Assembly (NCBI GenBank): GCA_047636495.1 | Contig: JBLILH010000050.1 | Location: 1-9,474 of the forward strand | Source: Endobugula sp047636495 | Lineage (GTDB): Bacteria; Pseudomonadota; Gammaproteobacteria; Pseudomonadales; Cellvibrionaceae | Length of the DNA: 9,474 nt | Reading direction: 5' to 3' | Shown: piece by piece, positions 1 through 7,600 of the stretch | Layout: each line of letters opens with the position of its first letter | Position numbering within the stretch: the stretch's first letter is position 1 | The notes under the pieces: model-generated | What the model was told of the DNA's origin: nothing | The model's input: the letters and a program-made list of their open reading frames with translations, nothing else | Databases searched by the model: none | Position numbers and translations under genes: made by a program

Positions 1-6
1 TAACAT
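1..6 (-). CDS. urtE: Start of urea ABC transporter ATPase UrtE (partial, off left edge)
   Basis: Only the first two codons are present: ATG at 6-4 followed by TTA (Met-Leu) on the minus strand, preceded by a good ribosome binding site (AGGTGAG at 16-10). The call rests on position. urtA, urtB, urtC and urtD come in canonical order on this strand, and the gene that normally follows urtD is urtE, the second LivF-type ATPase, whose proteins commonly begin Met-Leu. No motif can be checked, so another gene is possible. It lies about 130 bp past the urtD stop, a wider gap than is usual in this operon, with a tandem repeat in between. Confidence 0.55.
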
Positions 7-74
7 ATTCTCACCTATTTATAATTTCGTTTTCTCGATTCACACCCGGTTGCATTGCTCATCTTTCTAAGTAA

Positions 75-139
75 GCAAACTAACTAAGACAGCTAGCTCA
101 GACAGCTAGCTCAGACAGCTAGCTCAGGCAGCCACCTTA
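75..139. repeat. 13-bp tandem repeat array between urtD and urtE
   Basis: Three perfect head-to-tail copies of GACAGCTAGCTCA lie at 88-100, 101-113 and 114-126. A decayed copy precedes them at 75-87 (8 of 13 matching) and another follows at 127-139 (9 of 13). The last decayed copy contains the urtD stop codon (TTA at 137-139). Each exact unit contains the 8-bp palindrome AGCTAGCT, so the transcript could form alternative small hairpins. The unit is not a multiple of three and lies outside coding sequence. Replication slippage is a likely origin. Confidence 0.9.
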
Positions 140-886
140 GTGACCCAGATAGACCTCAATCACTTTCGGATCGTTTTGCACCGTCTCCATATCACCGGTG
201 GCTAAAATCTTCCCTTGGTGCAGTACGGTGACTTTTTGGGCGATGCGGGCAACAAACTCCATATCGTGCTCAATTACCAATACGGATCGACCTTTACTAA
301 TCTTGTTCAGCAATTCTGCAGTCTGTTCTCTTTCTTTTACGCTCATGCCGGCGACGGGTTCATCGAGCATAAGCAATTGAGGATCTTGGATAAGCAGCAT
401 GCCTATTTCTAACCATTGCTTTTGTCCATGACTTAACAAACCTGCTTCGCGATCAAGCGCCTCTTCCAACATGATTTCTTCGGCTATTTCATGAATTTTA
501 GCCATCACTTTTTCACTGCGTTTAAACATCAGTGATCCAAATACCCCGCGACCTTCAGGGTAAGAAACTTCAAGGTTTTCAAGTACGGTTAAGTTTTCAT
601 AAATTGACGGTGTTTGAAATTTACGACCGACGCCCGCTCTAACAATCGCGTGCTCTGATAAACCGGTGAGCTCGTGGTTTAAAAATTTAATGCTGCCTTC
701 TGTCGCTTTAGTCTTGCCGCAAATAAGGTCTAGTACAGTCGTTTTTCCTGCACCATTAGGCCCAATAACCACATGCAGCTCATTTTTCTCAAGATAGAAG
801 TTGAGTTTATCGACGGCTTTGAAGCCGTCGAATGAAACGGTTAAATCTTCTATGGATAAAGTGAAATTAGTATTGGTCGTATTCAT
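137..886 (-). CDS. urtD: Urea ABC transporter ATP-binding protein UrtD
   Basis: This is a cytoplasmic ATPase that would work with UrtE to power UrtBC; 249 residues is normal for the LivG/UrtD family. Visible motifs are Walker A GPNGAGKTT (residues 42-50), the Q-loop Gln91 in GRKFQTP, signature LSHGQKQWLEIG (from 151), Walker B LLMLDE (171-176) and the H-loop His207 in VIEHD. The signature reads LSHGQ rather than LSGGQ, which is typical of UrtD and helps separate it from the generic LivG of amino-acid transporters. Its ATG (886-884) overlaps the urtC stop by one base (TAATG), and a strong GGAGG site lies 7 nt upstream (898-894), so translation is probably coupled to urtC. A related short-chain amide transporter (Fmd type) cannot be excluded. 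Confidence 0.93.
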   Translation of the reverse strand: MNTTNTNFTLSIEDLTVSFDGFKAVDKLNFYLEKNELHVVIGPNGAGKTTVLDLICGKTKATEGSIKFLNHELTGLSEHAIVRAGVGRKFQTPSIYENLTVLENLEVSYPEGRGVFGSLMFKRSEKVMAKIHEIAEEIMLEEALDREAGLLSHGQKQWLEIGMLLIQDPQLLMLDEPVAGMSVKEREQTAELLNKISKGRSVLVIEHDMEFVARIAQKVTVLHQGKILATGDMETVQNDPKVIEVYLGH

Positions 887-2037
887 TAGCGAGCCTCCTC
901 TGTTTTTCGCAGTTTCGCGTACGCGATTAACTTGCTAAATCCTTTACCGATAAAACGAAATTTATCGGTTATTTTATGGCCGTGATCATTCCACAATCCT
1001 GCCAGTCCATTCGGGAATAACATAACGACAGCGATGAATAATCCACCGATAAGGAATAGCCATAGTTCAGGAAACGATTCTGAAAAAGCGGTCTTACCAA
1101 AGTTAATTAATAACGTTCCATAAACAGCGCCGATCAGAGACATACGTCCACCGACCGCAGCGAAAATAACCATTTCAATGGACGGTACAATGCCTACGAA
1201 CGAAGGAGACATAAAGCCAACTTGCAGGGTGAACATGGCTCCGCCTATTGCAGAAATCATGGCGCCAAAACAGAATACAAATATTTTAAAGTTGGCCACG
1301 TCATAACCCGAAAACCTTACTCGATCTTCCTTGTCGCGAACGGCTAATAAAATACGGCCAAACTTACTGGTTAAAATCACACGCGATGCAATGATGACCA
1401 ATAACAGCAGTACGCAGGTAATAAAGTAGAAAATAGTTTTTGCGCTGTCCGAGGTAATATCCCAACCGTTTAAAGTGCGCAGATCAGTGATGCCATTTAT
1501 GCCCCCGGTAAATCCTTGCTGTCCAACAATAAGTACGGTGAGAATAACGGCGATAACTTGAGTAATAATGGCAAAGTAAACCCCACCGACTCTGCGTTTA
1601 AACATGGCTGCGCCAATAATGTAAGCGAAAGCCGCGGGCAGTATGAGTATGGCTAAAATGGTGAAAGTGAAACTGGTGAAGGGTTCCCAAAACCATGGCA
1701 GTTCTGTTATCTGATTCCAGTCCATAAAATCAGGAATGCCAGGCGTCGATTGAATAGCGGTATTTTCTGGAGATGACGCTTCAAGTTTCAAAAACATCGC
1801 CATCCCGTAGCCACCTAAACCAAAAAATATTCCTTGGCCTAAACTTAATATTCCTCCGTAGCCCCACAACAATACTAAGCTGACGGCCGCAAAGGCATAG
1901 GTTAGATATTTACCGGCTAATCCGAGACGGAATGAGTCTAAGAAAAGCGGAAATATCACCAGTATTAATACGGCAAGAATAATAAAGCCCGTGAGGCCCT
2001 TCTTTCCGCCCATCATTTTTTCATATACGAAGCTCAT
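886..2037 (-). CDS. urtC: Urea ABC transporter permease UrtC
   Basis: LivM-type inner-membrane permease (BPD_transp_2 family) that would pair with UrtB to form the urea channel. The protein has about 383 residues. A hydrophobic N-terminus (LTGFIILAVLILVIFPLF) is followed by the glycine-rich YGGILSLGQGIFFGLGGYGMAMF segment in two adjoining parts, an extracytoplasmic loop with Trp- and Pro-rich stretches (PDFMDWNQ, LPWFWEPF), and the cytoplasmic coupling region with LLAVRDKEDRVRFSGYDV, all typical of UrtC. The start is chosen at ATG 2037-2035 (MSFVYEK). The open frame extends to a TTG at 2049, but GGAG (2047-2044) overlaps that codon and is spaced 6 nt from the ATG. It follows urtB after a gap containing a stem-loop and overlaps urtD by one base. 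Confidence 0.92.
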   Translation of the reverse strand: MSFVYEKMMGGKKGLTGFIILAVLILVIFPLFLDSFRLGLAGKYLTYAFAAVSLVLLWGYGGILSLGQGIFFGLGGYGMAMFLKLEASSPENTAIQSTPGIPDFMDWNQITELPWFWEPFTSFTFTILAILILPAAFAYIIGAAMFKRRVGGVYFAIITQVIAVILTVLIVGQQGFTGGINGITDLRTLNGWDITSDSAKTIFYFITCVLLLLVIIASRVILTSKFGRILLAVRDKEDRVRFSGYDVANFKIFVFCFGAMISAIGGAMFTLQVGFMSPSFVGIVPSIEMVIFAAVGGRMSLIGAVYGTLLINFGKTAFSESFPELWLFLIGGLFIAVVMLFPNGLAGLWNDHGHKITDKFRFIGKGFSKLIAYAKLRKTEEAR

Positions 2038-2060
2038 AACGCTCTCCAAGATACTTTAGT

Positions 2061-2089
2061 CAATGTAAGCGTTATGACTACTTACATTG
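2061..2089 (-). other. Perfect 9-bp stem-loop between urtB and urtC
   Basis: CAATGTAAG at 2061-2069 and CTTACATTG at 2081-2089 are exact inverted repeats around an 11-nt spacer. On the urt transcript the hairpin falls after the urtB stop and ends about 14 nt before the urtC ribosome binding site. There is no U-tract after it and the stem is AT-rich, so it is not a normal terminator. It could be an mRNA processing or stability element, or a protein-binding dyad. Confidence 0.6.
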
Positions 2090-2119
2090 TTGATGTTTAT
2101 ATTGTGAATAAAGTCCGAC

Positions 2120-3043
2120 TTAGCGGCGTACTTTACTGGCGAACAATCCTTCTGGTTTAAACATCAAAATCAATACTAAGGCGAACAGGGTGTACACCTT
2201 GGCCATAGATCCACTGATGAAGAATTCAAGAATTGATTGCGCCTGAGCGATAGAGAATGCGGAAGCGATCGTGCCGAATAAGCTGGCAGCACCACCAAAT
2301 ACAACAACCATAAAAGTATCCACAATATATAAGGTGCCGGTTGTGGGACCTGTCGAGGCGATCGTTGTAAAGGCCGCTCCGGCAATACCGGCAATACCAC
2401 AGCCTAAAGCGAAGGTGTAGCGATCTACCTTTTTGGTATTAATACCCACAGCGCCGCTCATGACTCGATTTTGTGTGGTTGCTCTCACGCGTAAGCCCCA
2501 GCGTGATCTATACATAAGGTAATAAACAGCAAGTGTGACGACAGCGGTTAACCCTAAAACAAACATGCCGTTGATAGGGATGAAAATGGTTTCCGTCGGC
2601 TGGTAAGATCCAAGCAACCAATCAGGAAGTGTTGGGCTGACTTCTCGTGCGCCAAATAGTGAGCGAAATGATTGCTGCATGATGAGGCTTAAACCCCAGG
2701 TCGCTAACAAGGTATCCAGTGGTCTTGAATACAAATGGCGGATCAATACAAACTCAGCAAAATAGCCTAATATCCCAGCGACAAAAAAAGCGGCGATAAT
2801 GGCAAAAACAAAATAGTAAGGCATAAATGCAGGAAAGTAGGTTTCGGTCATTGTCGCCATAAAGTAGGTGGTATAAGCGCCGACAGCCATGAACTCACCA
2901 TGAGCCATGTTGATAACACCCATTTGGCCAAAGATGATGGCGAGGCCTAAGGCCATTAGCAAAAGAACACTGAACAAACTAAAGCCAGCGAAACCCTGCA
3001 TAGCGAATATTGATATCAATTCACTATTTGTATATGCGTCCAT
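2120..3043 (-). CDS. urtB: Urea ABC transporter permease UrtB (short form)
   Basis: LivH-type inner-membrane permease, the partner of UrtC. It has about 307 residues and mostly hydrophobic helices. The family motif GVINMAHGEFMAVGAYT lies near the N-terminus, DTLLATWGLSLIMQQSFR and RATTQNRVMSGAVGIN in the middle, and MFKPEGLFASKVRR closes the protein. Many proteobacterial UrtB proteins carry a long extra N-terminal extracytoplasmic domain; this one lacks it and resembles the plain LivH-size form. The start is placed at ATG 3043-3041 (MDAYTNSEL) because GGGGAG (3056-3051) sits 7 nt upstream. The longer frame from ATG 3058 would begin inside that site and has no ribosome binding site of its own. 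The gap after urtA holds a stem-loop. Confidence 0.92.
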   Translation of the reverse strand: MDAYTNSELISIFAMQGFAGFSLFSVLLLMALGLAIIFGQMGVINMAHGEFMAVGAYTTYFMATMTETYFPAFMPYYFVFAIIAAFFVAGILGYFAEFVLIRHLYSRPLDTLLATWGLSLIMQQSFRSLFGAREVSPTLPDWLLGSYQPTETIFIPINGMFVLGLTAVVTLAVYYLMYRSRWGLRVRATTQNRVMSGAVGINTKKVDRYTFALGCGIAGIAGAAFTTIASTGPTTGTLYIVDTFMVVVFGGAASLFGTIASAFSIAQAQSILEFFISGSMAKVYTLFALVLILMFKPEGLFASKVRR

Positions 3044-3114
3044 TATTAATCTCCCCATTAACCAAAAGAAACGATGACTCAGTCAGTGCAATAACGTAAA
3101 TCTTTGGGTGGATG

Positions 3115-3134
3115 CGTGAACGTCCTTGTTCACG
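3115..3134 (-). other. Perfect 7-bp stem-loop between urtA and urtB
   Basis: CGTGAAC (3115-3121) and GTTCACG (3128-3134) are exact inverted repeats around a 6-nt loop, about 32 nt beyond the urtA stop on the minus strand. No T-run follows in the direction of transcription. A hairpin just after the binding-protein gene is a common device in ABC operons for keeping that mRNA more abundant than the permease part. Assigning that role here is inference. Confidence 0.6.
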
Positions 3135-3165
3135 ATGTTAGTGTTAAAAAATATACGCTAGTGAT

Positions 3166-4419
3166 TTACTGGTAGCCTGCTGGGAATGGATCTGGCTCAA
3201 GTAATTCAGAGGTATACACCACGGTTGCTTGACCATTCTTGTTCCACTTACCTACACGCGCCTTGCTCCATAAGTGATGGTTTTTATGCAATTTCACATA
3301 ACCTTCTGGGGCAGTGGTTAGTTCGATATCACCTTTTTCTGATTCGGCGACTACCTTGTCAACATCAAAAGATCCCGCTCTCTCAACCGCTGCTTTCCAT
3401 AACCAAGGGCCTAAATAGGCTGCTTGTGTTACGTCGCCCATGACGCTGTCTTTGCCCCACATTTCTTTGAACGCCTTAACGAACGCGACATTGTTAGGAT
3501 TATCCTGGCTTTGGAAATACTTCATGATTGAGTAGAAACCTTCGAGGTTCTCACCGCCTATGCCCAGTACTTCATCTTCTGTTACTGAGATCGTTAATAG
3601 TGTTTGATTTTTAGAGGTAATGCCGGCCGCTTTAAGTTGCTTAAACCAAGCAACGTTACTTCCGCCAACAACGGCTGCGTAAATCACATCAGGTTTTTTC
3701 AAACGAATTTTGTTGATGACAGAACCAAATTGAGTATTGCCAAGCGGTTTATATTCTTCACCCACAACTTTACCGCCCAGTACATTTTCAATGTGCTTAC
3801 GGGCAATTTTCATGGAGGTGCGAGGCCAAATATAATCGGAGCCGATTAAATAAAATGTTTTAGCTTCTTTTTCTTTAGCAACCCAGTTCAAACCATCCAA
3901 GATTTGTTGCGTCGCTTCTTGACCGGTATAGATCACATTTTTTGATTGCTCCAAGCCTTCGTAAAATGTTGGGTAATATAAAAGACCGTTTTCTTTTTCG
4001 AAAACTGGCAGTACTGCTTTACGTGATGCCGAAGTCCATGCACCAAAGACAGCTGCTACCTTATCTTGTACTAAAAGTTTTTTACTTTTCTCCGCGAAGG
4101 TCGGCCAATCACTAGCACCATCTTCTTGAATGATTTTAATTTGACGACCTAAAATACCGCCCGATTCGTTGATTTGTTTAATGGCTAATTTTTCAGCTTC
4201 TTGAGCGCCGGTTTCACTAATGGCCATAGTGCCCGTGAGTGAATGTAAAATACCGACCGTTACTGTGTCATCGGTGACGGCTAGACCTGTTGTATTCACA
4301 CCTGCGGATGCTGTCAGGCTGATACTGGAAAGTAGAATGGCCGCAGGCAGTGCCAGCATTCCTTTTACAAAGTGTCTACGCACAAACTTGTGCAGACCAG
4401 AATGGTTGGTGTTTTTCAT
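3166..4419 (-). CDS. urtA: Urea ABC transporter substrate-binding protein UrtA, Tat-type signal
   Basis: Periplasmic binding protein of the leucine-binding (type I periplasmic) fold that would capture urea for UrtBC; 417 residues is normal for UrtA. The N-terminus is a signal peptide with a twin-arginine motif (RRHFVK, residues 14-19), a hydrophobic stretch and a likely cleavage site after ASA (residue 39), suggesting Tat export of a folded protein. The mature part starts with VTVGILHSLTGTMAISETG and contains EAEKLAIKQINESGGILGR and AAVFGAWTSASRKAVLPVFE, all characteristic of UrtA and of the related amide-binding FmdD. The ATG is supported by AGAGGT at 4431-4426, 6 nt upstream. It is the first gene of the minus-strand operon and shares the 212-bp intergenic region with the divergent kinase gene. 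Urea is the likeliest ligand; a short-chain amide is the alternative. Confidence 0.92.
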   Translation of the reverse strand: MKNTNHSGLHKFVRRHFVKGMLALPAAILLSSISLTASAGVNTTGLAVTDDTVTVGILHSLTGTMAISETGAQEAEKLAIKQINESGGILGRQIKIIQEDGASDWPTFAEKSKKLLVQDKVAAVFGAWTSASRKAVLPVFEKENGLLYYPTFYEGLEQSKNVIYTGQEATQQILDGLNWVAKEKEAKTFYLIGSDYIWPRTSMKIARKHIENVLGGKVVGEEYKPLGNTQFGSVINKIRLKKPDVIYAAVVGGSNVAWFKQLKAAGITSKNQTLLTISVTEDEVLGIGGENLEGFYSIMKYFQSQDNPNNVAFVKAFKEMWGKDSVMGDVTQAAYLGPWLWKAAVERAGSFDVDKVVAESEKGDIELTTAPEGYVKLHKNHHLWSKARVGKWNKNGQATVVYTSELLEPDPFPAGYQ

Positions 4420-4493
4420 GGTAAGACCTCTTTAGTATTTAAAAAAAGATAAGTTTTTCGTCCCAAAAAGTATGTCTAATTTCCGACTTTACG

Positions 4494-4507
4494 AATATGC
4501 GCGTATT
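4494..4507. promoter_or_regulatory. 14-bp near-palindrome AATATGCGCGTATT
   Basis: AATA-T-GCGC-G-TATT is symmetric except for one pair (positions 5 and 10, a T opposite G). It lies about 75 bp upstream of the urtA start, which suits an operator for urtA. No known regulator was recognised. Confidence 0.35.
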
Positions 4508-4508
4508 G

Positions 4509-4540
4509 CTCTAGCCGTCTACGTCATTTGACGCATAGAG
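4509..4540. promoter_or_regulatory. 32-bp dyad centred between the divergent genes, candidate operator
   Basis: CTCTAgcCGTC at 4509-4519 is the reverse complement of GACGcaTAGAG at 4530-4540 at 9 of 11 positions, giving CTCTANNCGTC-N10-GACGNNTAGAG. The centre (4524.5) is about 106 bp from the urtA ATG and 107 bp from the kinase ATG. A second, overlapping short dyad, CGTCA-TT-TGACG, lies at 4522-4533. LuxR/NarL-type regulators usually bind imperfect inverted repeats, so the regulator encoded at 8042-8950 is the first candidate ligand. That link is inference. Confidence 0.5.
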
Positions 4541-4541
4541 G

Positions 4542-4558
4542 CTGGCATGGCTTTTGAT
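4542..4558 (+). promoter_or_regulatory. Sigma-54-like promoter element facing the kinase gene
   Basis: CTGGCATGGCTTTTGAT matches the consensus YTGGCACGRNNNTTGCW at all but two specified positions, with the required GG-N10-G spacing. The mismatches are T for C at the sixth position and A for C in the -12 GC dinucleotide. The second change is serious because that position is nearly invariant. If used, transcription would start near 4570, about 60 nt before the kinase ATG. Nitrogen control by NtrC and sigma-54 would be biologically sensible at a urea locus. Confidence 0.3.
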
Positions 4559-4561
4559 ATG

Positions 4562-4581
4562 TTTATCAGATATACGATAAA
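4562..4581. promoter_or_regulatory. 20-bp imperfect palindrome upstream of the kinase gene
   Basis: TTTATC and GATAAA form perfect 6-bp arms (4562-4567, 4576-4581) around AGATATAC, whose central ATAT is also symmetric. It lies about 50 bp before the kinase start, over or just past the expected transcription start, the usual place for a repressor or autoregulatory site. It is AT-rich, so chance cannot be excluded. Confidence 0.35.
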
Positions 4582-4631
4582 TACCTTTATGTTTAAGGGT
4601 CGCTAAGCCGTTATATTTTGGAAGGCTAATA

Positions 4632-7600
4632 ATGAGAGAGCAAAATGTATCAGGCACTCGGCGAAATTATAATCGTTGGGTTGCCAACCAAACGTTAGAA
4701 GATTATGCATTACGCTTTACCGCGAAAAGTGCACGAAAATGGTCCCTCGGCAGTGTTTCAAATACGGCGCTAGGGGCGATATCATTTCTGGCACTCGAGG
4801 CTATTGGTGGCGTAATTACCCTTCATTATGGTTTTGACAACGCCATTGCGGCCATCTTGGTAGTATCATTTATTATCTTTTTAACCGGCTTACCGATTAC
4901 TTATTACGCTGCGCGCTACGGCGTAGACATAGACCTACTCAGCCGTGGCGCTGGCTTTGGTTATATTGGTTCCACCATTACATCGTTAATCTATGCGTCT
5001 TTTACGTTTATATTCTTTGCTTTAGAAGCGGCCATTATGGCTTCGGCATTAGAGCTGCTGTTTGGCATACCGCTTAGCATCGGCTACCTAGTCAGTTCCC
5101 TTGTTGTCATTCCCTTAGTCACCCACGGTATTACCTTTATTAGTAAGTTTCAGTTATGGAGCCAGCCGCTCTGGTTGATCCTGCAATTACTGCCTTTTGT
5201 ATTTATCTTATGGCAAGAAACCGGCGCAATAGAAGAGTGGACAACTTTTGAAGGGATAGCACCATCACAGGGCAATGGCTTTAATGTGCTTTTCTTCGGT
5301 GCAGCATCGGGGGTGTTATTTTCATTGGTGGCGCAAATTGGAGAGCAGGTTGATATCTTAAGATTTTTACCTGAACAAAATAAAAAAAACAGTTGGCGTT
5401 GGTGGATCGCACTGATCGCCGCGGGCCCTGGTTGGATTATTGTAGGCGCGATAAAAATATTAGCGGGATCATTTTTAGTGGTATTAGCGATTAATCATGG
5501 TATTGCGATTGACGTCGCGGATGATCCCATTCAAATGTATCTCATTGCGTTTAGTTATTTACATTTATCACCGATGGCGACACTGGCCATTGCCGGAATT
5601 TTTGTCATTATTTGCCAGTTAAAAATTAATGTGACCAATGCCTATGCGGGATCCATTGCATGGTCTAACTTTTTTTCTCGCTTAACTCATAGCCATCCGG
5701 GAAGGGTAGTGTGGTTAGTCTTTAACGTGGTGATTGCGTTATTGGTGATGGAGTTAGGCATTTACGATGCCATAGAAAATATTTTAGGCATCTATTCCAG
5801 TGTGGCAGTCGCTTGGGTTGGCGCACTGGTGGCTGATCTAGTGATTAATAAACCTTTGGGGCTGAGCCCTAAGCATATTGAATTTAAACGCGCGCATTTA
5901 TATGATATTAATCCCGTCGGTGTCGGCGCAATGTTAATTGCGTCAATATTAGGGGTGACTTCTTACGCGGGTGAGTTTGGTGAGCTTGCTCAGGCACTGT
6001 CGCCTTATATTGCATTAGTCACTGCATTTATTGTCTCCCCTATTATCGCGATGCTTACCAAAGGGCGTTATTACATTGCGCGTCCTAGTTCAGTCATTGC
6101 CACGAGTAATGGCTTTGCCCGCTGCAAGGTTTGCCAGAATGAATTTGAAGTGGAAGATATGGCAGCTTGTCCTGCTTACGGTGGTGCAATTTGTTCTTTG
6201 TGTTGCTCTTTAGATGTGCGCTGTCATGACCAATGTAAAAAAAATTCTAGGTTGGGTGACCAATCAGCACAATTTATCTCCGCTATATTACCGCAACAAC
6301 TGGTCTCTAAAATGAACGCGAGAATGTTGCAGTTTTTAGGGTTGTTTACTGTCATTACCGCCATTATCGCTGCACTTTTTATGCTTGTTTATTTACAGGG
6401 CCCACCCCTCGACCCAGATATTAAATTTTATGTCTCATCCACGCTCATTCAGTTATTTTTTATATTATTAATCATAGTCGGTGTGCTGACTTGGTTGTTT
6501 GTATTGGCAACAGAAAGTCGACAGTTTGCGTTAGCAGAATATGAACGACAAACCGAACTACTCTCTAAGGAAGTGGGCGCTCATAAAGAAACTGACCATG
6601 CGCTTCAGCAAGCGAAGGAAACGGCTGAGGCCGCCAACCAAGCCAAAAGTCGTTATCTTACCGGTATCAGTCATGAATTAAGAAGCCCATTGAATTCGAT
6701 GTTGGGATACGCCCAGCTGTTGGAAAAAGATAAAGGGTTAACTGAAACGCTTCGTCATAAAGCAAAAATTATTCGCCGTAGTGGAGATCACCTGGCTGAC
6801 ATAATAGAAGGACTACTTGATATTTCACGTATAGAGGCGGGGCGTATTGAATTTCGACGCGATCAAGTTCCACTGCAAAGTTTGATCGATGAGCTAATAG
6901 AAATGTTTCATTTACAAGCTGACGCCAAAAATATTCAATTTGAATACAGTGCACTCAGTGCTATTCCCGATGTTGTTATTGCCGATGAGAAACACCTGCG
7001 CCAAATACTGATTAATTTATTATCTAACGCCGTTAAGTTTACTCAAAAAGGACGAGTATCACTGAGTGTGAGTTATCGAAATCAGGTCGCCGTTTTTACC
7101 ATCTCTGATACGGGTGTTGGCATAGCCCCAGTTGATGAAGAGCGAGTATTTGAACCCTTTGAACGCATTAAAACTGCGGCGCTGCCCCAGGTGCAAGGTA
7201 CTGGTCTAGGTTTGACGATTAGTAAGTTATTAACCGAAATTATGGGCGGTGAGATAGTACTGACCAGTGAGGTGGGTGTAGGAAGCTCGTTCAGACTCGC
7301 ACTGATGCTGCCTCGTGTTTTTGAACCCAGTATTAGATTGCAGCCTGTCGCCGGTATTAAATCGTATAGCGGTGAAGCTAAAACAATCATGGTCGTTGAC
7401 GATGATGTATACCACCGGGGGCTTATTAGTGAAATATTAACTCCGCTAGGTTTCATCGTGCTCGAGTCCCCTGAGGGGAGTGCTTGTTGTCACTATCAGC
7501 ACCTTAAAAAAATTGATCTGTTTTTATTAGATATATCGATGCCGGGCATGAGTGGCTTGTCATTAGTCGAAACCTTAAGGGAAAAAGGGATCAGCGTTCC

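Larger units (their letters stand above)
4420..4631. promoter_or_regulatory. Divergent control region between urtA and the sensor kinase
   Basis: This 212-bp region separates the start codons of urtA (minus) and the kinase (plus) and must hold both promoters. It contains four dyad or promoter-like elements, listed separately. The kinase ribosome binding site is GGAAGG at 4620-4625, 6 nt before its ATG. No convincing sigma-70 promoter for urtA was found by eye; only weak partial matches occur at about 4450-4500. A TTGATA at 4555-4560 facing the kinase has a poor -10 partner. Confidence 0.75.

Noticed and set aside
75..139. CRISPR-like array
   Set aside because: The 13-bp units abut without spacers and number only three exact copies, so this is a simple tandem repeat.
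2044..3058. Longer N-termini for urtC (TTG at 2049) and urtB (ATG at 3058)
   Set aside because: In both cases the upstream codon overlaps the ribosome binding site that serves the internal ATG, so the shorter forms are preferred.
3186..3849. Open frames of 81-85 codons on the plus strand opposite urtA
   Set aside because: The opposite strand encodes a full-length UrtA with clear family motifs; these peptides show none.
7082..7456. 124-codon open frame on the minus strand within the kinase gene
   Set aside because: It lies opposite well-conserved HATPase and receiver motifs, its peptide is low in recognisable domains, and no ribosome binding site was seen. It is an antisense shadow.
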